From assembly GCF_043290135.1 (NCBI RefSeq), contig NC_134700.1, positions 244,178,088 to 244,242,087 of the forward strand: DNA of 64,000 nt, given 5' to 3'. The notes under the pieces are model-generated. The model saw nothing but the letters and a program-made list of their open reading frames with translations. It was not told the origin of the DNA and ran no database searches. The translations under genes were made by a program, and so were the position numbers. Source of the stretch: Rhipicephalus microplus (lineage: Eukaryota; Arthropoda; Arachnida; Ixodida; Ixodidae). This document shows, one piece after another, positions 1 to 10,296 of this stretch; within the stretch, counting starts at the first letter, position 1; every line of letters starts with the position of its first letter.

Positions 1-1815
1 AATACATGCGTTAAAGCGACTGCTGCCAGTACGTGACATTCTTGTAGCATTTATGGTTAACGAAGCAGTTTCGAGCATTGGCATGGCTCGCCGGTTGAAC
101 AACTGCTTGCCACGCATATGACCTGGGTACGCTTCTCACGCAAAGTGATGATTTTAATCCTTAACCTATTTGCGTCTATGTGGCGTTCTCGGTGCACAAA
201 CAACGCCGATTTTGCTTAGCAAATCGTTCGTTGTTCCCCCCGTGCAGGAAACCGGGTAAATTTGACTACTCGTGGAGGCAATTGCCCCCACGAAGTCGGT
301 GTAGGGTGTGACAGTTTTTTCTCTCTTTAGCTTTCAATGTGGTGATAGGAATTTTATGTCAAAGATACGCCACGAAAAAAAAACAAAATTCTTAACTTTG
401 CCTGAGATAAGCGAATATGCACATGAAAACCTTCCTGCTTCGATAATCTTATTTTCGGTGACATGCGTCGACTGCCATTTTCGGTGTATGCTCGTATTCC
501 AGTGTCATTGCGCTGGTACTCACGTAGGTTACAAAATTCAGCCAAATATGCGTGCGTGTAATCAGAGAGCATCCCGAATATGGTGGGACGACCAACCTGG
601 AAATGGGTTGGTTTCGGTTTTCGTCATCAGACCCGGACGAATTTTTCGACAACTAAGAAGCTCTCGTTTCGAGAAATCCGTATAGATAATTGTGGCACCG
701 TGTTACACACTTCCCAGGTTCCCTTTTCTAACCCTTCTGCCACCTTGGGGAACTCCGCAGAACCGATTGGCAACATTGCGAGACATTCAACAAGGTTCCA
801 GCATACTCAGGCGCGTCCTGTGGCAAACGACTAAAAGTTAAAATGCCAAACAAAACATCGCAGATTCAAGCACAAATTCACGTTCCTCGGCAACTTCTTG
901 CCTTTGCGGCGTCTACATTGCACCTAGGAGTCCAATAAAAAAATAAAGCACTCGAAAGCGCTGTTATTTTTCTGCAATTCATAGCGGCGAGAGACTATCA
1001 CTCCGCAGCAGAAGATGACAGGTATGCGCGGAAACAGCACACCGGCTGCTCGTCGAGACAAGTCTATGCAGTCGGAGCGTCTGTCCGTGCCTTGAACCAT
1101 CGACAAAAGAACCGCTTACATCTGTGAAGGTAGCAATAAGTAGCGTTGTCTCGTTAAGCTGTGCACACATAAACTACCTTACGTGGCTGTACACTAAAAC
1201 AGAAAAAAAAAGATAGGCAGCGCAAAAAATAGGCAAGAAGACAGACACAGTAAAACAGCAAAAAAAAAGTGACAAGCTGCTGCAAAAATCAGCGTATTAG
1301 ATGAGTTGTTGCTTTTTTTTTTTTTGCAAATACAAGTATGGCTGTTTTGTACAGGTTAAATATGAGCAGGGGCGAAGCACAGAAGCGTGAGAATGCAGGC
1401 AAGAAGCACCGAGCAATCCAGAATATGACGAACACGTTCAACGCTTTTTTCTTCGATTATATGGAGTTCTAATTACCTCAGTCTGCGAACTCGTTGCGCT
1501 GCTTTTTCACCGTGTTCACTTTTCGCTTTTTCATCGTCACACTATCCGATGCTCAGCGAATTCCGTGCCTTGCAATTCGATCTAGCCGGAGCAGCCTAGC
1601 TTATGATGAGAGTTAGATTGGCGCCCGAGATATGACATTTATGATTCGTTTGTTGGTTTCTAGGGAGGTTCTGCAGCAGTTTCTCTGCACGCGCAGTTTT
1701 CTGAACGAGATTATAGGTGGCGTAAAGAGCGCCAAGGCTTTAGTTTCGTAATTCCAATATCCGAGTCATTCTTCCTGGTGTGCACGCAGTTAGTACACAG
1801 ACATCAAGGCACTAG
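1..1815. other. Unassigned non-coding sequence
   Basis: I see no recognisable gene or repeat here. The longest open frame (308-685, plus, 125 codons) has no recognisable domain and overlaps equally long frames on the other strand, as expected by chance. Short A/T runs occur around 1200-1330. Confidence 0.4.
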
Positions 1816-1886
<71 letters not shown>

Positions 1887-1960
1887 TGTAGAGTACTATA
1901 AGGGTTTCTTAGGGCATTACATGGTGTGTGTGTGGGGGGGAGAGGGGGTGAAAGCAAAGC
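1816..1960 (-). repeat. (TTTA)n array at a retroelement-like 3' end
   Basis: A pure (TTTA)n array covers 1816-1887, about 18 units. It is followed by a short stretch containing a TAAGGGTTTCTTAGGGCAT core and then GT- and G-rich sequence. Read on the minus strand, this is a short 3' UTR ending in an (AAAT)n tail, as in many arthropod LINEs and SINEs. No coding part is attached, so this is either a severely 5'-truncated insertion or a plain microsatellite with chance flanks. Confidence 0.45.
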
Positions 1961-4900
1961 AGGGGTAACTAAAGTATGGAGTCGTTATTCATATATAGTA
2001 TTATAATAAATAGCGATGCATCCAGATTATTCATAATATCTAGCTAAAAAATAATGTATCAAGTGCAGTCAAGGTCGCTAAGGTGATGAGTATATAAAAA
2101 TATTCAAGAACTATATGTACGAAAACACACAATTGAAGAAAAATAGCAAGGCTATAAATATTAGACAACGAATAAAATCTAAAGTTAAAAAGTTTTATTA
2201 CACGATCCTAAGCAGACGCGACGCGTAAAACATATCCCTGAAAAAACTCGGCGTACGACGTTTCTGTAGAACCCTTTATCGGCAATGTTATTCGTGTAAG
2301 AACCGATCGAACGTTAAAACTCACAAAAGTAATTTCATAAATCCATCATTCGATAAAGTTTTCCTTGCACTTACCTGTAATGCTGTGCGATATTCTCAAC
2401 CTTCGCTTTCATTTCTGATGGCCTGCGCTCGTAGCCGTCTAGTCGCAGTGAATAGTCAATCTAGTTGTATGCACCAGAGGTTCGCTTCTGATTTCTCAAG
2501 TTTTCCAATCGCTTTTTCCAGTGGTCAATTACTGTAAAGGGCTTTTCATCCGACTTCAAAGTGCGCGTACGCTGTGACGTGGTAGAAAGGTTTCCTACAC
2601 TCATAATCAGTTGACTTCGAGCTACTCCAACAGCTCCGACGGTGCAAGATTCGAGCTAAGCGCGAAAGGCAACGGTCGTCTGCTTGTCGTCCGCTTCTCC
2701 CGTAACTACAGGCGGTTGATACGTATCTTAAAATATGAGATATTTCAGATAATGTTCCAATTTAGGCAGTTTAGAATTCGCTCTTTTATAAACATCAAGC
2801 TGTTTTAAAGTGTTCTTATTGAACTATGCTCAATTTTCTTGTTTATTCTGCTTTCAACAAGCTCGGTCACGGGGTGCAGACGACAGCGAAATCGCGATCT
2901 GTCATGCAGATCGCGATGCGTGAATCACGATAGTCCAGATTCCGATCACGCCTGATGGCGATTATAAGCGATCGTGTAGCAGCCCTTCTTTCGGATCGTT
3001 GTTAATCCGGATGTAGACACTGATCACGATTAAAAGTGCCCGCGTGACACCGGTATAATATTATGGAGCAATAAAAAATTGACAAATTAAAGCGTATAGG
3101 AAAGAATTGTATGCTGTTGCACTCAATATGAATGCTGTAGGAAGTTCGTAGCGGCGATTTGACCACCCTTGAGCGACGCTCGCGTTCACGCACCAACACG
3201 TGCTGGCGTGGCAGACGTGCTGCCTGCTCCACGTGCATGGCAGAAAAGGAAACCTTCATTTCCGGTGCAGCGGGGCCCGCTCCGCACCTCCTTTCCTTGC
3301 TCTTTCACCCTCATAACACTCATTCTCACGCTCACTTTTATTTCCATCCCTCACTGCACTTTATTGCGCACAGCTATTCTCCGATTTACCTTCTTCCTTC
3401 TCATTTTCACCCTCCAAACTATCACGTCACATCTCTATCACGCTCACTTCCCTTTGTCCCTTGCTTTGCTGCGCACGCGCACGACAGTGCTGTGTTTTGC
3501 CCTTCATATATGAGTTCACATGAACAGCCTTCTTTTCTTTCTTTTTTTTTTACTTCGACACCGTGGTAGTCCACCGCCACCGCCACCACTGGTGTGCGTA
3601 ATCGCAATCGCGCAAAGTATACTGAAAATCTGGGTTATTCAGTGTTCCAGCATGTTGTATAGTTTCTTATGAGGCTAAAACATTACCGTGTTCCCTAGTA
3701 AATTGCCTCGGCTATTGTTTCATTGCTTAATTTCTGTTGCATGTTATTTGTGGGATATTTGCATATTGTCTCTATAAAGCTAGTGCTCTGGTTCTTGAGT
3801 ACGCGTCTTTTCTTGCTCTTCCTACCATGAAATAATCCAAGTGGGGCTGACAGTGAAACATGACGCTGTTGAAGATAAAGTTAATCAGTAAGTGAGACAG
3901 AAGGTAGGCTTCTTTTCGCGAATAACCTTCTGTGCGAAGTTGAGATTTCCAATTATTCGACGAAATGTGAATGCCTAACGCCTGCCTAATGACACCCATT
4001 TCTTTATACGTAAGTTGAACCTAGGAGCAAGTGCGCTGCGTTCTCTTATTTCCAATTAGAGTCTTTTTTCTTACTCCGAACCCAAAACGCCTGTTTATTG
4101 ACGTACCTAACGCGATGTTATCATGAGCAAAAAAAAAGGGGGGGGGGGGGATACAAACCTCGCGAACATGGCGTAGATAAAAATTTCCCCATCGCCCTCA
4201 CTATCTGTGGTGCCAGGTATTTAGGCGGTCGTTAGCAGGGGCTCATCGCAGCCTCATGTGTTTCCGATAGCGCCGAACACCAAAGATCCTTATTTCCCAA
4301 ATGTGTTCCCCACAGTTCGATCGTTCCCCACGATCACTGTTAGGCGACGCTGGTAACGCGTTATTGCTGAAACGACGCATAAAAAGAATAAAAGTCGCTC
4401 GCAAGTTTCATCATGGCCGTTTTTTTTTCTTTTTCTTTGTCCCACTTCCAGGCTGCCGGACGAACGTCAAAAGTGTATGAGCTTCGTGCACGTCATGCAA
4501 GTATAGCTCCTCCACCGTTCTAATAAATGAGATCCTGTCCTCGCTTCCTTTGTTGTTCTCTTTAGTGGGTGTTGCTTCACCATTTCCGTGATGATCGCCT
4601 CCTCTGAGCCGCTCGTGTGAGCGGAGTAATAGAAAACGGTGGTCTTGGTATGACGGCGTTAAACAACATTCGATTATCAATATGACCCGACTGTCGACAG
4701 GAAGAGCTTCGCTGTCGACATCCTGTCACGTCGAAAAAGACCCGTGCTAGAGAAAGGATAGTATTAGAAGTTGTAAACAGACAAATACGTTCTTTCAAGG
4801 AGCATGCCGAGGCAGCCAGCCCAGGGATGTAACAGAATGATGTAGTATACGCCACGATTGATACAGACGTGAGACGGCAACGTTAACACGCTCCCTGTGT

Positions 4901-5146
4901 GTACACTATGCGCGAGTGTTTAAAATGTCTCTCTCTGACGTCGTCGACGGAGCTCTGGACAACTTTGATATGGTGTTATGGAAAGGCATTATTCACAATT
5001 TGTGAGATGTTGCATGTCGAAACCATGACGAGAATTTGAGGTCCACTGACGTGTAGCGTTCCGGAAGATTTGACTCAGTAGTGTTCTCTAACGCACGCTG
5101 ACCCCGCAAAATGCACGGGCTTTTGGCCTTTACCCTCCTTAGATAT
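1961..5146. other. Unassigned intergenic sequence
   Basis: No gene is supported. It contains an 11-bp perfect hairpin at 2891-2917, a pyrimidine-rich tract at about 3285-3550 whose open frames (3159-3569, 3169-3513) are low-complexity, and an A-run followed by a 13-base G-run near 4128-4150. No domain could be recognised in any frame. Confidence 0.4.
2891..2917. repeat. Perfect 11-bp hairpin
   Basis: The arms at 2891-2901 and 2907-2917 are perfect inverted repeats (ATCGCGATCTG and its complement) around a 5-base loop. The neighbourhood is rich in CGATCG-like words (2880-2995). There is no following T-run and no gene nearby. Confidence 0.7.
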
Positions 5147-5194
5147 TTTTAAATTCGAAGCATTTCTTTGCGAACTTCCGCGACTTTGAGCGGG

Positions 5195-5270
<76 letters not shown>
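5195..5270 (+). repeat. (TCTA)n microsatellite in family A copy 1
   Basis: Nineteen uninterrupted TCTA units begin 39 bases after a CGAAG motif at 5156. The array is part of the family A element, not an independent microsatellite, because copy 2 has an array in the same place. Confidence 0.9.
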
Positions 5271-5429
5271 GCCGCCTACGACTTTTAGCTCTCCTGGCCG
5301 TTTCGATAATGGTATCAATACCAAACTTGTTATGACATACCATGGCTGCATGAAGAACATATTTGACTAGTCATAACATGAAAATCATGACATGGATGTC
5401 AAGACTGTCATGATTTACATTTTATGGTT

Positions 5430-6165
5430 CTGCAGCTCTTTTGGTAATTTCGTTCACGTGGCATGTTGCAAAACTGGTAGGGTATGACACGATTACATGG
5501 AGAACACAAGCGACAGACCCTAGCATGAAAATTATGACATGTGTGGCATGTGACAACATGACCACATGCCACGCTCATGATGCGCTCGCGGCCGTTTCGG
5601 TAGCGTCATGTATACCAAATTTGGTATTACGGTACGTGAATAGATGGCTAAGGTATGTGACAGGTGCAAACATGATAATCGTGAAATACGTGTCACGTAA
5701 CAGCATTACTACATGCCACGCTCATGATGCGCTGGTGGCCGTTTCACTAGCTTCACTTATACGAAATTTGGTATTTCGGGACGTGAATGGATGACGAAAG
5801 TTTGATACTGGTGCAAACATGATAAACATGAGATGCGTGTCATGTAACAACATGACTACGTGCTACGCTCATGATGCGCTCGCGGCCGTTTCGCTAGTTT
5901 CACGTATACTAATCTCGGTATTACGCGACGCGAACGGACGATATAGGTAAATGACACATCCAAACAAGATAATCATGACATGCGTGTCATGAAACAACAT
6001 GACTACATGCCACACTGATGATTCGCTCGTGGCCGTTTCGCCAGCTTCAAATATGCCGAATTTGGTATTACGTGACGCCAATGGATGACAAAGGTCTGCC
6101 ATTGGTGCAAACATGATAATCATGAGATTCGCGTGATGTGAAAACATGACTACATGCCACAGTCA
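5430..6165 (+). repeat. 146-bp tandem repeat units in family A copy 1
   Basis: Four recognisable units are spaced 146-147 bp apart, judged by the recurring GATGCGCTCG-like word at about 5578, 5725, 5871 and 6017, with a more diverged unit before them. Each unit carries CATGATAATCATGA-like and CATGACA/TGTCATG palindromic words and the phrase CCAAATTTGGTAT. Open frames within it (5441-5794, 5869-6147) are products of the repeat, not genes. Confidence 0.8.
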
Positions 6166-6694
6166 AGGCACCAATACATTTCGACGAGACGTGGTGCGCG
6201 TGCTCGCCGGCGTTCATTTCGTCGCGTCACGCAGGCGTTGCCACGCCAGGCACCCATCCTGCCATATACTCGCAGACGCGTGCCGCGCTGTGTTGCTTTG
6301 ACGCATGCGCGTTTCAGCGCGTCCGGCGTCCCTCCGTCAAGAATAGAGGGAGATGCAGTGTTGTCTGGGTAACGCATAGGCGTGGAGTAGTGTTCAACTA
6401 TGGCATCGGCGCGAAATGCAGGATGTCGCATTTCGTGCCAAACGCGAACAGCATCCGTAGGAGTGGCGCGGACGCTGGTCGCGCCTGGCATCAGACTATA
6501 AAGTGCTCCCGTTTCGCTAACGTAGCGTCGCTGTGCCCCGCGTGCTCGCGCGTCAACGCTACTTTGGAGTATATTGGGCCCTTCATGATGCGCTCAGGTG
6601 GTGGTGAAAACATATTTATTTATTTATTTACATGAAATTTTCTGCGGAGAAGCTCCGAGTAGTCGGACATGCTTGGCTTGCAGTGGGAGGGCCC

Positions 6695-9600
6695 TTAGTC
6701 CAGGGCTCCGCTTGCAGCAGCCGCTCTGCGGGCCCGGTTGATCAGACTCAACTGATCTTCCAGGTTCTCGCTGGCCAGCAGCTCCTCCCATCGCTCCGCT
6801 GTTGGATTTTGTACTGGTTGTAAGGCTGTAATGGCCTGACACTCCCACGTGACGTGGTACAGAGTGGCTTTAGCTGAACACCATGGGCAGAGAGGAGAGT
6901 ATGCCGAGGGGTGCATTTTACTCAGGATGTGCAAATTTGGAAACGTACCGGTTTGAATTTGCCTCCAGCTGACCGATTCCTCTTTATTTAGTGTTCGGTG
7001 TGGTAGCGAATAAGCTTTCCTAAGTCCTCTGTAATTGTTTAGGATGGCCGAATAGTCGCAAGGGACCTGAACGAGTTCCTCAGGGGCGGAGTTGGAAGGT
7101 GCTCGGCTCGCATACCCTCGAGCTACCCTATCCGCTGCCTGATTCCCCTCCAGTCCCATGTGGCCCGGAGTCCATATAATCCGATGCCAAATTCTGAGTG
7201 GATGTGTAATGGAATGCTCGCCAGTGTCTGTAACGCTCATGATGACGCTGAGAGCGGGTTGGCTGATGCGCCCCTGTAGGTAGTTGCGGCAAGCTGCTTG
7301 AGAGTCCGTGAGAACTGTCAGCGACCTTCGTTGTCTGTAGCCGAGGGTGAGAGCGAGCGCGATGGCAGTTTCTTCAGCATCGGTGATGTTGCGGCATCGC
7401 ACGGAAGCGCTGGTACGTTCTGTGAGTGTGTGGTCCACGACTGTGGCTACAGCCTTATTATTTGCATGGTCGTAGTTGGCAGCGTCAACATAGTACGTAG
7501 TGTTTTTGTGTGCATAAGTTCGCTCGAGGGCTTCCACTCTGGCTTCCCTCCGGCCCTGATGTAGTCGGGGATCCATATTGCGGGGGATGGGAGCGACTTT
7601 ATAAGTGGCACGAAGTTGGTCCGGAATGGGCTTGCGACGAGCTGCGTCGTGAAACTGGCTGATGTAGCCGAGGCGTAGGAGCAGGTCACGGCCTGTAGGT
7701 GTTTGCTTGAGCCGTTGCAGTTGTGTGGCGAGTTGCGCTTCACAAAGTTCTTCAAAGGTGTTGTGTAGGCCCAATGCGAGGAGCTTGCTAGAAGGAGTAC
7801 CCGGTGGTAGCTTGAGTGCCGCTTTGTAGGCCTTGCGGAGCATTGCGTCTACTTGGCCCTGTTCGCTCTTGGTGAGGCATTGGTAGGGCAAACTGTATGT
7901 CACCCTACTGACCACGAGGCTACGTATGAGTTTCAGGGTGTCCTCCTCGCGCATGCCATGGCGACGAGTGGCTACCCGAGATATCATTCGGGCCACTTGC
8001 AGTGTAGTGGTGCGGAGAAGGGAAAGTGTGTGATTCACATGGCGGTTCGACTGTACCCACATGCCTAATATTCGAATGGTGGATTTCTCTGGGATTTGTT
8101 TGCCAGCAAGGACAACCTGGAGGCGGGAGCCTTGGTTGTTCTGCGTCGATGGTGGGAGCTTGCGTCGATAAATTCGGAGAAGCTCAGATTTTTCTGTTGC
8201 ACAGGCCAGGCCTCGTGCCTGCGCGTATTGTTCGACGCATGTGGCTGCCTGCTGCAGGTTATATTCTTTTTCTCCAAGGGACCCCCGCGTGGCCCAGACG
8301 GTGATATCGTCCGCATACATTGCGTGATGGATGCCATCGATGCGGTGGAGTTCATGTACCAGGCCAACCATAGCTACATTAAAGAGTAGCGGGGAAATCA
8401 CTGAGCCTTGCGGGGTGCCCTTGTTCGGAACCTTGATAACATCTGATCGGATGGAGCCGAGACCGACTGTGGCAGTGCGGTCCGACAAGAAGGCGTGAAC
8501 ATAACTGTAGACGCGCTGCCCACAGTGAAGGGCCTCGAGGCCCTCAAGTATGGCCTGGTGGCTAACGTTATCAAATGCGCCCTTAATGTCTAAAGTCAAG
8601 ATAATGTTTTCTCCTTGCTTGGGGGCGTTATCAATGACTTCTTTTATTTGTAGAAGTACATCTTGCGTTGAAAGATGTGCCCGGAACCCGTACATTGAGT
8701 GTGGGAAAAGGTCATTGTCTTCGAGGTAATCTTGCACGCGATTAGTGATGACGCGCTCGAAGAGTTTACCAAGGCAGGAAGTGAGGGATATTGGTCGGAG
8801 GTTTTCGATCTGAAGTTTTTTGCCCGGCTTCGGTATCATTATGACCTCCGCGTGCTTCCATTCAGGAGGAAGCGTGCCACGTTGCCAATGATCATTGAAA
8901 AACGCCGTGATTTCTTGTACGGCGCTGTCGTTGAGGTTCTTGATAAGGGAGTACGTGATTCCGTCTGCCCCAGCAGCTGTGTTGCGATTGCTGCTGCGAA
9001 TGGCTGCGTAAACTTCGTCCACCGTTATTGGTCGGTCGAGAGTGTCATTGGCACGTCCACGATACGCAGCTTGAGATGCGGGTTGGTAGAAATCGCCAAA
9101 GCATTTTCGCCGGACTTGATCCAGCAGCTCATCGTCAGTACCCTCAAAGGCGTGTATGAGGCGCATGACTGACTTATTCGTCTCATTTTTTGTGCGAGTG
9201 GGGTCCATCAAAGCGCGCAAAATGTGCCACGTGCGGGCCGTGCCCAATGAGCCTCGGAGAGAGTCGCTAAACTGGGCCCAATTGAGTCGCGCCAGTTCTG
9301 TAGCGTACTGCTCTGCCTGAGTGGTGAGTGTGGCGATCCTTAGCTTGAGGCGTCGGTTATGTTTTTGCGTCCTCCATCTGCGGATGAGGCTTCTTCGGGC
9401 TTCCCACAGATGTAGCAGATGGCCGTCCACTTCCGGCAGTGCAGGTGTTCTGTTAATGGTGGTGGTCCAACGCTCTCGAATTTCTTTAAGTTGGGTGCAC
9501 CAGTCGGTGAGGCTTGTGAGGCTGTCGAGTGAATATTCGCTCTCACGACAAAAGGCGTCCCAGTTTGTGATGCGTGCTTCTCCAATAGACCGACGCGCTG

Positions 9601-10294
9601 CGCTCTCTGTAACTTTTGTGCGGAGAATGAAGTGGTCGCTGCCCAAGGATTCCTGCAGGTTGTCCCAGTTATAGTTTGCACTGCCACGGGCGAAGGTGAG
9701 ATCGGGGCAAGTGTCCCTGCACACACTGTTGCCGATCCGGGTAGGGAACGCGGGATCTGTAAGCAGTTCAAGCTGAAATTTTTCAGTGGCAGCCGCAAGC
9801 TGTTTGCCTTTGACATCCGAACGGTTGTAACCCCAGCGTTCGTCGAGAGCGTTGAAGTCGCCGAGCAGTAAGAGTTCTTTTCCCTGGGCCAATCGGCAGG
9901 CACCTTTGACGAGGGCATGGAAATCAGTGGTTTTTTGCTTTGGGGCGCTATATACGTTGACAATGATTATACTTCGCTTTTCTCCTTTCTTTTTTTGCCT
10001 GAGAACTAGCTCCACAATCACATGTTCTATGTTGGTGTCTGGGATATTGTCTAAGCCAACTGCGGTTAGCGCTTTGTCAATCAGGATGGCCGCTTTGCCC
10101 TTTGTTTGACTATTATAGGACTCATAACCTGAAAATATGGGTGGCGTTCCGGGCTCCTGAAGCGCTATGACATCTGGCCGAGCAAGGTGTGTGTTAATGT
10201 ACTGTTGGAGGAGGCTCCGCTTTTTGCGGAAGCCGCGGCAGTTCCATTGCCAGACTTCTAAATGTTCGCCAATGAGTGGGGCTGTGCTGCCCAT
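6695..10294 (-). CDS. LINE ORF2: endonuclease-reverse transcriptase-RNase H
   Basis: This uninterrupted 1199-residue polyprotein performs target-primed reverse transcription. An APE-type endonuclease occupies about residues 10-230: WNCRG at 17-21, E47 in LQEPG, GDFNALD around 145-151, and SDH at 219-221. The reverse transcriptase (about 420-770) shows LDIKGAFDNVSH, the primer-grip-side TPQGSVISPLLFN and catalytic YADD at 660-663. An RNase H domain (about 930-1065) has the expected acidic residues in YYVDAAN, AEETAIAL, LTDSQAA and the NQAADR helix. A CPWC...H...C motif lies near residue 1126. All key residues are present. The start is the ATG two bases after the ORF1 stop, which suggests termination-reinitiation. 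Opposite-strand frames here are shadows. Confidence 0.93.
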   Translation of the reverse strand: MGSTAPLIGEHLEVWQWNCRGFRKKRSLLQQYINTHLARPDVIALQEPGTPPIFSGYESYNSQTKGKAAILIDKALTAVGLDNIPDTNIEHVIVELVLRQKKKGEKRSIIIVNVYSAPKQKTTDFHALVKGACRLAQGKELLLLGDFNALDERWGYNRSDVKGKQLAAATEKFQLELLTDPAFPTRIGNSVCRDTCPDLTFARGSANYNWDNLQESLGSDHFILRTKVTESAARRSIGEARITNWDAFCRESEYSLDSLTSLTDWCTQLKEIRERWTTTINRTPALPEVDGHLLHLWEARRSLIRRWRTQKHNRRLKLRIATLTTQAEQYATELARLNWAQFSDSLRGSLGTARTWHILRALMDPTRTKNETNKSVMRLIHAFEGTDDELLDQVRRKCFGDFYQPASQAAYRGRANDTLDRPITVDEVYAAIRSSNRNTAAGADGITYSLIKNLNDSAVQEITAFFNDHWQRGTLPPEWKHAEVIMIPKPGKKLQIENLRPISLTSCLGKLFERVITNRVQDYLEDNDLFPHSMYGFRAHLSTQDVLLQIKEVIDNAPKQGENIILTLDIKGAFDNVSHQAILEGLEALHCGQRVYSYVHAFLSDRTATVGLGSIRSDVIKVPNKGTPQGSVISPLLFNVAMVGLVHELHRIDGIHHAMYADDITVWATRGSLGEKEYNLQQAATCVEQYAQARGLACATEKSELLRIYRRKLPPSTQNNQGSRLQVVLAGKQIPEKSTIRILGMWVQSNRHVNHTLSLLRTTTLQVARMISRVATRRHGMREEDTLKLIRSLVVSRVTYSLPYQCLTKSEQGQVDAMLRKAYKAALKLPPGTPSSKLLALGLHNTFEELCEAQLATQLQRLKQTPTGRDLLLRLGYISQFHDAARRKPIPDQLRATYKVAPIPRNMDPRLHQGRREARVEALERTYAHKNTTYYVDAANYDHANNKAVATVVDHTLTERTSASVRCRNITDAEETAIALALTLGYRQRRSLTVLTDSQAACRNYLQGRISQPALSVIMSVTDTGEHSITHPLRIWHRIIWTPGHMGLEGNQAADRVARGYASRAPSNSAPEELVQVPCDYSAILNNYRGLRKAYSLPHRTLNKEESVSWRQIQTGTFPNLHILSKMHPSAYSPLCPWCSAKATLYHVTWECQAITALQPVQNPTAERWEELLASENLEDQLSLINRARRAAAASGALD

Positions 10295-10296
10295 GG

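Noticed and set aside
3159..3569. 136-codon plus frame as a secreted peptide
   Set aside because: Pyrimidine-rich low complexity, with an overlapping frame of similar length; no signal peptide pattern.
5430..6165. CRISPR-like array because of regular spacing
   Set aside because: The whole 146-bp unit is repeated without unique spacers, and the genome is eukaryotic.
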